Shown here: in pieces, positions 17,347 to 25,108 of the stretch | Layout of the letters: each line of letters starts with the position of its first letter | Numbering within the stretch: the stretch's first letter is position 1 | DNA from: Ginsengibacter sp963792025 | GTDB lineage: Bacteria; Bacteroidota; Bacteroidia; Chitinophagales; Chitinophagaceae | NCBI GenBank assembly: GCA_963792025.1 | Contig: CAWBUS010000003.1 | Location: 248,001 to 312,000 of the forward strand | DNA: 64,000 nt | Direction of reading: 5' to 3' | Made by a program: the position numbers and the translations under genes | The notes under the pieces: model-generated | Seen by the model: only the letters and a program-made list of their open reading frames with translations | The model's database searches: none | What the model was told of the DNA's origin: nothing

Positions 17347-17867
17347 AGCCCGTAATCATCAATATTAATTTCCAATTCAATGTCTATTTTGGTGGTTTTA
17401 TCTGTTATGTATTTTTTATAATTCATAGCTTTTGCAACAAAATCATCAATTGGCTTCCTGATAGTAAGTTTAGCTGAAGGCTTTTTAGGATCCAGATTTA
17501 GTTTGAGGTGATAACCATCCCTGCCATACTTATAGTAAGGTGGTGTTGGACTATTGGTATGTGCAGTGGCTTCTACCGAAAGATCGTTGTTAGAGAATGA
17601 AACAGACCAATATCTTTCCAAAACCTGGGGCTTTTGTAACGGGCCGATTTCATCATCTGCATCGTACCATATCAGAATTTCTACGCACCAATTTCTGTAT
17701 GTCTCAGGTTTGTCGATATTTTCAATGAGCCAGTTAACAACTTCGGCATTCTCTTTTTGTTTTTTGGTTACACCGGGCTGTGCGGCTACAAAATCAACAA
17801 ACTTTTTCAGTTTTTGTAATTCAATGCAGGCTTCTTTATCTTGCTTCCAGCGATCTTGTAGGGGCAT
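17334..17867 (-). CDS. Hypothetical cytoplasmic protein
   Basis: A 177-residue protein with no signal peptide or membrane segment, Lys/Asp-rich, with charged helical N-terminus (RWKQDKEACIELQKLKKFVDFVAAQPGVTKKQKENAEVVNWLIENI) and a beta-rich second half (YWSVSFSNNDLSVEATAHTN...YHLKLNLDPKKPSAKLTIRKPIDDFV...TKIDIELEINID). I do not recognise the family. The last few codons lie inside the right end of repeat R2, suggesting that the repeat inserted into, or was recruited as, the gene's 3' end. Confidence 0.55.
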   Translation of the reverse strand: MPLQDRWKQDKEACIELQKLKKFVDFVAAQPGVTKKQKENAEVVNWLIENIDKPETYRNWCVEILIWYDADDEIGPLQKPQVLERYWSVSFSNNDLSVEATAHTNSPTPPYYKYGRDGYHLKLNLDPKKPSAKLTIRKPIDDFVAKAMNYKKYITDKTTKIDIELEINIDDYGLPIS

Positions 17868-18071
17868 CGTCGTAGAGTTTGGATTGAAAGTTAATAAATT
17901 TTATAAATGTTTAAATTTCCATTTACAACGCACAACTTGCCCCGCTTAACGGGAGGCATGGCCAACGCACCTCGCCAGGCTACAAAGCCTGCGCCAGCGA
18001 ACTTAATTTTTATCTTACTGTTGATAATAAATTATATTTTTAACAATTGCAAAAATTATTTATAAGCTGAT

Positions 18072-18635
18072 ATGAAAAAAGTCTTTTGCTTTCTAACTTT
18101 TACTGTTTTATGGACAATTGTGTTTGGCAAAAATTTTGACGGCTATGTAATAACACGCAATAACGACACCATGAAACTAATGATCAAAGCTCCAACCTCC
18201 CGAAATTCAAAAGCTTTTCGGAAGATTGAAACGCTTGATAGCATCGGAAACGTAACGGTTTATGATTCTTCTACGATAATAGAATATGGTTACGTCGAAA
18301 AATCAATGTTAGTTAAATACAGATTAAAGCCGCTTAAAAATGGCCAGGTTTATTTTTTAAAAGTAATTGCAGATGGCAAACTTGCCGCTGTATATTATGA
18401 TCCCGTCGTAGGTTATGCAGCCTACGGTTCGCCAGAGATCGACTATACCTTCGAAAAAAATGATTCTGTCTATTTATTTCTTAAAAATTATGATAAACTG
18501 TCAACATTTATAAACAAACTAACGAGCTTTTACAAGGAATTCCCAGGCACTAGCCAGCTAATTGAAAATAAATTTTCCAGCAGGCGGGAAATTGAAGATG
18601 ACATAAAGGAAATAATTAACACAATTAATAAATAG
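18072..18635 (+). CDS. Secreted protein of unknown function
   Basis: A 187-residue exported protein: signal peptide (MKKVFCFLTFTVLWTIVFG) followed by FDGYVITRNNDTMKL, the opening typical of a group of Bacteroidota secreted proteins that begin with GYI.T..GDT..G. The remainder has repeated aromatic strands (GQVYFLKVIADGKLAAVYYDPVVGYAAYG, DSVYLFLKNYDKLSTF) and a charged C-terminal helix. Function unknown. It is the first plus-strand gene after three minus-strand genes and is followed by R1 copies. Confidence 0.6.
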   Translation: MKKVFCFLTFTVLWTIVFGKNFDGYVITRNNDTMKLMIKAPTSRNSKAFRKIETLDSIGNVTVYDSSTIIEYGYVEKSMLVKYRLKPLKNGQVYFLKVIADGKLAAVYYDPVVGYAAYGSPEIDYTFEKNDSVYLFLKNYDKLSTFINKLTSFYKEFPGTSQLIENKFSSRREIEDDIKEIINTINK

Positions 18636-18698
18636 AACCGCACCGTATAAGTGAGAGACTCGGCCTACCCGTTTAGTCCAAACATGTAAAAAAGGTTG

Positions 18699-18938
18699 TT
18701 GCTTTTTCAGCGAAATTTTCTGTGCATAGGCTTCTGATATAAAGTAATCCTGCCGGAAACCCCGATGCCGGATACTGTATCAATTTAATAAGCCGACTCT
18801 TGCTTTGTTGTGAACTTTGCCAATCCATATTACTTTGAAGTTCGGCTGCAAACGGGTGCAGCGTTCTTTCGTCGTCGGGGTTTCACACAAGGGTTCTGTA
18901 ACCGATAGTTTATTCTGTGAAAACCCCGCCGGGACACC
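18699..18938. repeat. R1 repeat, copy 3
   Basis: About 240 bp homologous to 6623-6860; the left end is more diverged (CAGCGAAATTTTCTGTGCATAGG), the right hairpin intact (TCGTCGGGGTTTCACA / TGTGAAAACCCCGCCGGGACACC). Confidence 0.8.
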
Positions 18939-19087
18939 AAGCCCACTCTTGCTTTGTCGTGAACTTTGCCAATCCATATTACTTTGAAGTTCGGCTGCAA
19001 ACGGGTGCAGCGTTCTTTCGTCGTCGGGGTTTCACACAAGGGTTCTGTAACCGATAGTTTATTCTGTGAAAACCCCGCCGGGACACC
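18939..19087. repeat. R1 repeat, tandem half-copy
   Basis: Exact or near-exact tandem duplication of the right 149 bp of the preceding R1 copy (18790-18938), so the right hairpin and terminal sequence occur twice in a row. Confidence 0.85.
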
Positions 19088-19138
19088 AAATGCGGACTCA
19101 TAAAAATTGAATATTTGCTATAGATTTAATGTTTGTAA

Positions 19139-19179
19139 GTCCTGAGTTGCACCTGTCCGCCGTGGCGGAAACTCAGGAC
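19139..19179. other. Nested hairpin upstream of 19255 gene
   Basis: Perfect 10-bp stem GTCCTGAGTT / AACTCAGGAC enclosing a second stem TCCGCC-GT-GGCGGA. Both lie in the gap between the R1 repeats and the gene at 19255. Could be a transcript stabiliser, terminator or repeat remnant; no T-run follows. Confidence 0.5.
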
Positions 19180-19254
19180 AGCGCCACTAACGGTTGTGAA
19201 TAGACTAAGGAAATCAGGGGAGAAAAAAAGGTAAAAAATTCGATATTTTGCATT

Positions 19255-20124
19255 TTGTTTAATAAAATTTGGAAGTTGGTCACAATAATACTATCGTTTT
19301 TTGCCGGTTTCAGTTTAATTATCATTGCTTTAAAGGAAGAGAGAGAGAAATATGAGCCAGAGGGAAAGAAAAAATTTAAAAAGTTTAGTTTTTGGTCAAT
19401 CAGAATTATCATCTCTTTAATTTCAGCAGTCATTGTTGTTTGGACAGCTCTTTTGGCAAACTCCGCAGAAAATGAAACGAAATCTTATCAAAAACAAATT
19501 CAGCAGAAATCGGACAAGATTCTCGTTCTGGATTCTTTAATAAACGTCAAGAACGACTTAATAAATACGAAAAATGACTCCCTGAATAAAAAGTCAAATG
19601 ATGTAATCGCATTACAAAATGAATTAAACAAAGAGTTCACTGGGGCGAATTCTATCCCATTATTAATAGCAGATACTATGTGGGGTCCTGAGCTTGGTAG
19701 TTCATTTATTAATGGAGAAGGGTATCCCGAAAGGCTATCCATAAAGTTAATTAATGTCGGAAACTATCCAATTATAGCCGTCAACATCCAATACGAATCT
19801 TTTATAGTCTATACAGTTGAAACAGGTAAGTTTCCCGAAATCTACTTACCGGGCAACGCTACTAAAGAGGTAACAACTTATACGCTGGAAAATCTCCAAG
19901 GTCTTCAACTAAATAATCCGTATGGCTTGACTTATAAATATGCAGTGTCGTGGAAATCTTTAGAGTATTTTTTCTATGTAACAATTTACAAAAAAAATAA
20001 GATAGATCACTTGCGCCCGAATTCATTCACTATCGTCTCAAGTTATTCTTATGATAAACTAAAGGGCCTTAAAACTTGGGAGATTAAAAAAATATTGCTC
20101 AAACAACTGAAGGGGGCAGATTAG
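19255..20124 (+). CDS. Inner-membrane protein with coiled coil, unknown function
   Basis: A 289-residue protein beginning with TTG at 19255 (no ATG in frame nearby). Two membrane segments (about 5-26 and 47-69) separate a short basic cytoplasmic loop (KEEREKYEPEGKKKFKKF), followed by a coiled coil at about 72-130 rich in N/D/S/L heptads (VLDSLINVKNDLINTKNDSLNKKS). The C-terminal 150 residues form a beta-rich extracytoplasmic domain (GYPERLSIKLINVGNYPIIAVNIQYESFIV) resembling an Ig-like or NEAT-like fold, unassigned. Topology suggests a membrane-tethered periplasmic or stalked domain. No family recognised. Confidence 0.6.
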   Translation: MFNKIWKLVTIILSFFAGFSLIIIALKEEREKYEPEGKKKFKKFSFWSIRIIISLISAVIVVWTALLANSAENETKSYQKQIQQKSDKILVLDSLINVKNDLINTKNDSLNKKSNDVIALQNELNKEFTGANSIPLLIADTMWGPELGSSFINGEGYPERLSIKLINVGNYPIIAVNIQYESFIVYTVETGKFPEIYLPGNATKEVTTYTLENLQGLQLNNPYGLTYKYAVSWKSLEYFFYVTIYKKNKIDHLRPNSFTIVSSYSYDKLKGLKTWEIKKILLKQLKGAD

Positions 20125-20160
20125 TCTATAGTTAGCTTGAACCTGCGTTGGTGTTCGTCG

Positions 20161-20213
20161 TTTAGCGCAAGCTTTGTCGCATAGGCTTGTGCGTTAGCCA
20201 TGCTTGTGCTGAG
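20161..20213. repeat. R3 repeat, short copy
   Basis: Short version: TTTAGCGCAAGC at one end pairs with GCTTGTGCTGAG at the other, around the conserved core GTCGCATAGGCTTGTGCGTTAGCCATGC. Confidence 0.65.
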
Positions 20214-20355
20214 TTTAAAATACACTTATATTAGCGCATGAGTAACATAAGTAATTTTTTTGGGTATTAAATACTGGTTTTATTGGGCAACATTAGTATA
20301 TTGGTAAACTCTATAAACATGAACACCATCAGGTTTAATTCTTATTAGTACAGCT

Positions 20356-20796
20356 ATGAAAAGATTGTTATTTCAAAATATTTTCATCTTATTGTTAGTA
20401 ACGACCTCAAAGGCTCAATTAAAAGTCGCAAATTATTCTCTTGGCAAATTTGGAACAGATAAATATGAGCATTTTGAATTTTGGACAAAAGACGGTAACA
20501 GCACAAATATTTCCTATTCCTACGGAAAAGGCCCAAAGGAAGTTAAGCTTCGCCTTTTAGGCAAAGATCAAATAAATGGAGACTCTTGTCTTAAAGTCGA
20601 ATTTTCCAATAAGTATGTGCTTTATATAATTCCAGATAAACTCCGTTTAAAAATAACTGACCGCACAGGAGATTACCACAAAATTTTTGAATGGGAATAC
20701 GAAGGCCCTGTTAATGGAATAGGTACATATTGCGATTATTGTACCGAAGATGAGCAAGAGGCCATGCAACTTATCCATTCAGCCTATTTGAAATAG
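20356..20796 (+). CDS. Secreted protein of unknown function
   Basis: A 146-residue exported protein with a signal peptide (MKRLLFQNIFILLLVTTSKA) and a compact beta-rich mature part (GKFGTDKYEHFEFWTKDGN...YSYGKGPKEVKLRLLG). Two close cysteines appear near the end (TYCDYCTEDEQ), which could form a disulfide or bind metal. Family not recognised. R3 repeats lie on either side, in the pattern of this accessory region. Confidence 0.55.
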   Translation: MKRLLFQNIFILLLVTTSKAQLKVANYSLGKFGTDKYEHFEFWTKDGNSTNISYSYGKGPKEVKLRLLGKDQINGDSCLKVEFSNKYVLYIIPDKLRLKITDRTGDYHKIFEWEYEGPVNGIGTYCDYCTEDEQEAMQLIHSAYLK

Positions 20797-20840
20797 TGTT
20801 TTTTTTGCATCAAGTTAGTCCAAGCATATAAAAAGTTCGT

Positions 20841-20910
20841 TTAACTAAATCTTTGTCGCATAGCCTTGTGCGTTAGCCATGCTTCCGGAAAACGGGACAG
20901 GTCGTGCTTA
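20841..20910. repeat. R3 repeat, short copy
   Basis: Contains the R3 core TTGTCGCATAGCCTTGTGCGTTAGCCATGCTT followed by a small CCGGAAAACGGG hairpin. Confidence 0.6.
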
Positions 20911-21050
20911 GAGTCTTACGTTGCTTTCCATAGAATTTTTAACTTATTACAGAGCTATTCTCAGTTTTTAGCTAAGGATATTATATTTTTATTCCCGGAT
21001 CTTCCTAGGAAGAATTAGCTGCTACAAAGAATTTTTAAGTACCGGGAAAA

Positions 21051-21602
21051 ATGAATTCCAAAAAAAATAAACAGGGAAGTAACTTATATAAATACGGGTG
21101 GCTTGGTTTATTTCCAATTATTGGTATAATCCCCGGCATTATACTTTTACTAAAAGGGATTAAATTTAAAAACAGAATTCTTTACATAATAGGCATAGCG
21201 GATATTTCACTAGCAATTTTTGTATGTGTTGCAGCTTTCACGAACATATTTGGAGCTGTTTCCAAAGGCAGAAAGATGGATGAATATGTTATTCGCATGC
21301 AACTGCGATTAGCAGTACAGTCGGTAGAGTATTATCGCACAAAATCAGGCTTTTATCCGGACAATCTAAACCAGGTACATTTATTTGATAAGACGCTTCC
21401 CGTATACGAACCCAATTATTATTTCAAACGGATTTTATTCAATTATAAAAAGGTGGGTAATAATTACATATTATTTTCTTCAGGACTGGATGGTATTCCT
21501 CATACGAAAGATGATATTTACCCGGATTTATCCAATACCGATGTAATAAAAATCGGGTTGATACAGGATACCAATATCATTAAAAGAAGCTTCGGCAGAT
21601 AA
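21051..21602 (+). CDS. Two-TM membrane protein with GspG-like C-terminal domain
   Basis: A 183-residue protein: two hydrophobic segments (about 16-33 and 41-66), then an extracytoplasmic region whose pattern matches the pilin/pseudopilin GspG C-terminal half: AVQSVEYYRTKSGFYPDNLNQV, and YILFSSGLDGIPHTKDDIYPDL (GspG: SSGPDGIPGTADDI, a calcium-binding loop). It lacks a prepilin peptidase motif at its N-terminus, so it is not a true pseudopilin; the second membrane helix may stand in for the pilin helix. Role unknown. The domain match is by eye. Confidence 0.6.
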   Translation: MNSKKNKQGSNLYKYGWLGLFPIIGIIPGIILLLKGIKFKNRILYIIGIADISLAIFVCVAAFTNIFGAVSKGRKMDEYVIRMQLRLAVQSVEYYRTKSGFYPDNLNQVHLFDKTLPVYEPNYYFKRILFNYKKVGNNYILFSSGLDGIPHTKDDIYPDLSNTDVIKIGLIQDTNIIKRSFGR

Positions 21603-21737
21603 TATTTTGGCTATTAAGGGGCTATTAAGAAATAATGCTGGCGTACGTTAGGCAGCCTGGCTAAATCTTAAATAAGATACAAACAAAGGCGGACCAGCAA
21701 TTCAATGGAAGCCCGTATATTGCGCACACCTTTTAAA

Positions 21738-22412
21738 ATGATGAAAAAAATAATTGCGCCGGTATGGCTGCTGTTTTTAATGGGTTGCAAACCCTACGCA
21801 TATTTTAGTACGTCTAACGATATGCTGAAAACGGATTGCGTTGTTTATTTGATTAATGGCACCATGGAACGGGGTAAGCTCACTGTGCAGCTCGAAACCG
21901 GGCATGCTGTTGATAATACAATTCGCCTGCTTACCAGTGACCGTGGAGAAATAAAAATTGCTATCGATAGCGTTAAATACTATAACTATAAAAATGATTT
22001 CTATTATCCTAAAATACTGAACCTGGAAGCTTATGAAATACCCAACAAGAATTATTTGTTGTTGCCCAATGTTAGAAACATGCTTTTTTTAAAAGCGCTC
22101 ACGAAGCAAGATTCAAGGATGATGATGTACGAACTTTATGAACCGGCGGCTAAGACTAATGACGGAGCAGAACATCACGACTATTTTGTTTCTTTTCAAA
22201 ATGACCGGCCACTTAATGTATGGAACCTCGGCAACAGTAAATTTTTTCCAAATTTTGAAGAGAAAGTTGCTGACCTGGTTGCAGATTGCCCGGAGTTATC
22301 CGACAAAATAAGGCGGCGCATGAAAGGATATTATTTGGGAAGAGTTTCCCTCGAGGCTAAAAAATACGAAGTTTTTAAAAATATAGTTTCAGAGTACAAT
22401 ACCTGTAAATAA
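21738..22412 (+). CDS. Lipoprotein of unknown function
   Basis: From the ATG at 21738 (or the next codon, also ATG) the product is 224 residues with a lipoprotein signal ending LLFLMGC. The mature domain has beta-strand-rich sequence (DCVVYLINGTMERGKLTVQLETGH; DRGEIKIAIDSVKYYNYKND) and a helical C-terminus (DCPELSDKIRRRMKGYYLGR...KKYEVFKNIVSEYNTC). Family not recognised. The 22413-22470 downstream region leads straight into the 21-bp tandem array. Confidence 0.65.
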   Translation: MMKKIIAPVWLLFLMGCKPYAYFSTSNDMLKTDCVVYLINGTMERGKLTVQLETGHAVDNTIRLLTSDRGEIKIAIDSVKYYNYKNDFYYPKILNLEAYEIPNKNYLLLPNVRNMLFLKALTKQDSRMMMYELYEPAAKTNDGAEHHDYFVSFQNDRPLNVWNLGNSKFFPNFEEKVADLVADCPELSDKIRRRMKGYYLGRVSLEAKKYEVFKNIVSEYNTCK

Positions 22413-22470
22413 AAGGCGCCATGGTTTTGCCTTTCCCACTCCTGCCGTGGAATGTTTAGGTAATTACATC

Positions 22471-22722
22471 TTATTCATGAACGTCTTCATCTTATTCATG
22501 AACGCCTTCATCTTATTCATGAACGCCTTCATCTTATTCATGAACGCCTTCATCTTATTCATGAACGCCTTCATCTTATTCATGAACGTCTTCATCTTAT
22601 TCATGAACGCCTTCAACTTATTCATGAACATCTTCATCTTATTCATGAACGCCTTCATCTTATTCATGAACGCCTTCATCTTATTCATGAACGCCTTCAT
22701 CTTATTCATGAAGACGTTCTTC
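22471..22722. repeat. 21-bp tandem repeat, 12 copies
   Basis: Twelve head-to-tail copies of a 21-bp unit (TTATTCATGAACGCCTTCATC consensus, read from position 22471 and one base beyond the limit trimmed in the text as TTATTCATGAACGCCTTCAT+C), with a few single-base variants and a changed last copy. Because 21 is a multiple of 3, the array is open on both strands: plus strand encodes FILFMNA repeats, minus strand (22464-22730, TTG start) encodes MNKMKAF repeats. The whole 22413-22911 gap has no other gene. Confidence 0.9.
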
Positions 22723-22911
22723 TGATCCAAAATTTCATTTTTCTACAGGCAAAAGTGCCTTCCAACGAACATTCCCGAAAATGTATTGCCTGGAAAATGC
22801 CCCAAAATTGGCGCATTTTTCAAAAAATAAAACAGGCCTTTTTTCACTTTATAGGATATTAACGGCGTGAAAGATGCTCATACGCCATCACCAAAAAAAA
22901 TATAATATTTT

Positions 22912-23565
22912 ATGGCAAAAAACGTAATGACCCAATTAACCCAGGCCGTATTAGTGCTCGGGTTCAACAATTTTTCAGGCGCTGACCTGGCTGCCTTTGC
23001 AGCCGCAGTAATAGCCGCCATGACAGGGAACCCCTACTTCCCTACTCCTGTGCCGGCCGTTGCTGATATACAGGACCTGCTCAGCGATTATAACACTGCC
23101 GCCGCCGCTGCCGAAAGCCGCGACCGCAATGCAGTAATCACAAAAAAACTCGCCCGCCTGGCGCTGATAAGCGGGTTGCAGAACCTGGGGCGCTATTGCA
23201 TGAGCGTAGCCAATGGCAACCGGCAAATGCTGGAGAGCACAGGTTATTCAATCAGCAAAAAAGGTAATGGCCAGCCAACGCCGGAAATGCCTGCGCCAAC
23301 TAACCTGCAACTTACAGACGGACCTGTTCCTAACTCTGTTGCAGCTTCTGTTGATGGCAGCCCTCTCTTTAAAAGCCTCAGCTTCCAGTACAGCGAAACA
23401 GACCCGGCTACGGGCACCAATGTATGGATCAGCGAGTTCACCACCGCCGCCAGCTATATTTTCTTTAACCTGAAGAGCTCAAGCCGCCTGTGGTTTCGCG
23501 TGGTGGCAGTGGGCACCCGTAACCAGATAAGATTTAGTAGTATTCAAAGCCGTGTGGTACAATAA
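22912..23565 (+). CDS. Conserved Bacteroidota protein with fibronectin-like C-terminal half
   Basis: A 217-residue protein without a signal peptide. The N-terminal half is alpha-helical and alanine-rich (ADLAAFAAAVIAAMTGNPYFPTPVP, then QDLLSDYNTAAAAAESRDRNAVITKKLARLALISGLQNLGRYC); this pattern recurs in Bacteroidota proteins of unknown function. The C-terminal half (PAPTNLQLTDGPVPNSVAASVD...WISEFTTAASYIFFNLKSSSRLWFRVVAVGTRNQ) has fibronectin III-like strands with the WFRV.AVG motif. It is convergent with the LuxR-type gene, sharing a terminator. Role unknown; regulatory partnership with its neighbour is possible but not shown. Confidence 0.7.
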   Translation: MAKNVMTQLTQAVLVLGFNNFSGADLAAFAAAVIAAMTGNPYFPTPVPAVADIQDLLSDYNTAAAAAESRDRNAVITKKLARLALISGLQNLGRYCMSVANGNRQMLESTGYSISKKGNGQPTPEMPAPTNLQLTDGPVPNSVAASVDGSPLFKSLSFQYSETDPATGTNVWISEFTTAASYIFFNLKSSSRLWFRVVAVGTRNQIRFSSIQSRVVQ

Positions 23566-23582
23566 TTATTTCAAAGCATCTT

Positions 23583-24233
23583 TCATAAAAAGGCCACCTG
23601 CGGGGTGGCTTTTTTATTGCTGTGGCATTGCAGGTAGCCATAAGCTATAGCATAGTACAATACGCTGGCAGTGCTGTGGGTACCTGTCTTCTTCATCATG
23701 CGCTTGCGAATGGCATAGATCGTCTTTTCGGTGCTGTGCAACAGCGCTGCTATTTCATTAGTGCTACAGTTCTGCCCGATGTAGTGCAGCAGCTCCAGTT
23801 CTTTTTTGTTAAACAGCGATTTGCAGCCGGGCTTCATGCGGCAGCTTTCCGTCAGTTGCTGTATCTCATCGCAATGGTAAGGGCGGCCATGCGCCACTGC
23901 GTGCATGGCGAGGGAGATGCGGGCAAAGGGCGTGCTGCTGCACAACCAGGCTGCTATCTTTTCATGTATGCATTGCCGTAAGTGGTATGCATTGTGGCTA
24001 TCCACAAAGGCTATTATTTTTATGCGCTTACATGTTTTGCCAATGTTCCTGAGCAGGGCAGCATCTGCATTGCTAAAGGGAATATAATACAGCAACAATC
24101 CTTCGCTGCACTGCTGCAGTGTGTGCTGCAAGGCATCAACGCTGGCCGCGGCATACACCTGCCACGTATCCTGCAAATAAGCGAGTATGCCTTCACGTGA
24201 GCAGTCTCTTAAATTGGCAATAATACAGTTCAT
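23583..24233 (-). CDS. LuxR-type regulator with pseudo-receiver domain
   Basis: From ATG 24231-24233 the product has 216 residues. Residues about 1-125 have a receiver-like fold order (MNCIIANLRDCSREGILAYLQ; LLLYYIPFSNADAALLRNI; RIKIIAFVDS) but the phosphorylation Asp is missing (LLLYYIP where FLDI.MP is expected), so phosphorylation is unlikely. The C-terminal part (about 148-205) is a GerE/LuxR helix-turn-helix: FNKKELELLHYIGQNCSTNEIAALLHSTEKTIYAIRKRMMKKTG. It overlaps the terminator shared with 22912-23565. Its 14-bp direct repeats at 24281 and 24304 upstream could be an operator. Confidence 0.75.
   Translation of the reverse strand: MNCIIANLRDCSREGILAYLQDTWQVYAAASVDALQHTLQQCSEGLLLYYIPFSNADAALLRNIGKTCKRIKIIAFVDSHNAYHLRQCIHEKIAAWLCSSTPFARISLAMHAVAHGRPYHCDEIQQLTESCRMKPGCKSLFNKKELELLHYIGQNCSTNEIAALLHSTEKTIYAIRKRMMKKTGTHSTASVLYYAIAYGYLQCHSNKKATPQVAFL
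23587..23618. terminator. Bidirectional terminator
   Basis: Hairpin AAAAAGGCCACC-TGCG-GGGTGGCTTTTTT between two convergent genes; A-run and T-run on either side allow function in both directions. It overlaps the last codons of the LuxR-type gene on the minus strand. Confidence 0.8.
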
Positions 24234-24280
24234 AGTTTTTTGCGCTATGAAAATAGTCATGCCGGGGTTACAAAATGTTG

Positions 24281-24317
24281 GTGTTTACACGGTATTTTTT
24301 CGGGTGTTTACACGGTA
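24281..24317. promoter_or_regulatory. Direct repeat, possible operator
   Basis: GTGTTTACACGGTA occurs twice, at 24281-24294 and 24304-24317 (23-bp period), 48 bp upstream of the LuxR-type gene start. GTGTTTACAC is also near-palindromic. Two-turn spacing on one DNA face is typical of activator or autorepressor sites; the assignment is inference. Confidence 0.4.
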
Positions 24318-24381
24318 ATATGGTTTGGTGCGGCCGCTTGTTCTCATGCGATATTGCCCGGTAATATTATTTTGGAATAAA

Positions 24382-24480
24382 ATGCTTGCGGCTTTTAAAT
24401 ATTTCGGGTATGCGTACTATTTATTAAATGAGTTGTATGGATTGAGTGAGGAAGAAGTGGAGATTGAGGAGTTGAAATAA
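24382..24480 (+). pseudogene. 32-codon ORF resembling the C-terminus of a type IIG methylase
   Basis: ATG 24382 to TAA 24480 encodes MLAAFKYFGYAYYLLNELYGLSEEEVEIEELK. The ending YLLNELYGLSEEEVEI resembles the terminal segment of Eco57I-like restriction-methylases (LNELYGLTEEEIKIVE). At this length it can only be a remnant or an unrelated small protein. Weak call. Confidence 0.3.
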
Positions 24481-24515
24481 AAAAATTGTTGAATGGGATT
24501 GTACTAACGGCAACC

Positions 24516-24531
24516 TGCCTGCCGGCAGGCA
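24516..24531. repeat. 16-bp perfect palindrome TGCCTGCCGGCAGGCA
   Basis: A perfect palindrome of a kind that recurs in intergenic DNA of this phylum; the translated form LPAGRQ appears in spurious ORFs. Only one copy occurs in the window. The surrounding stretch 24481-25108 has no gene. Confidence 0.6.
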
Positions 24532-25108
24532 AGTGCAAAAAGTATAATGGCAAATAGTTGATAATGAATAAAAACATTTTTTGTATACTTACATTTAATA
24601 AGCAAGCCCAGCTAATCGGAGGCTAACTCATCATGTTATTATACAAATGGAGCACAAGGAATATATTTGATAGAAGAAAAACTTACACAGCCGTGTCCTG
24701 CAACAGTACAAGGCCTGGAGTAGAGACACGGCAGGGAAGTGAAATGCTCATTGGAAAAACAGAAATCAACTTACTCTTTTCCTTTTTTTAACAAAAAGAA
24801 AAAGGGCTTTTTAGTCAGCCCCGGCAGAGAAATAGAGGAGATATGAACTAAAATATGCAAAAGTCTCAATACCCTAAATACCTTAGTAAAAATAAAAATA
24901 TGGGCTGGTCTAATAATACATCGGATGGCTTAATACTGTTGTTGGTGATTCCTGGCTACGATACCAACGCTAAAACACCAACAACGGCGATTCTTTTAGC
25001 TCTGTGAAATCTTTTATGTTGAAGTGGAAGAGCAATGAATGCAAAATTAACTCCATAACATTTCCGGAAGCATCTTTTACAAACTCAATTCTTGTATTAA
25101 TAAGAATT

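Noticed and set aside
18780..19039. Overlapping minus-strand frames with MDWQSSR and CVKP motifs
   Set aside because: These arise from R1 repeats; the same peptide appears in each R1 copy, so it is repeat-derived, not a gene family.
22447..22725. Plus-strand FILFMNA protein as a membrane protein gene
   Set aside because: No signal, no start context and perfect repeat origin; treated as repeat, not CDS.
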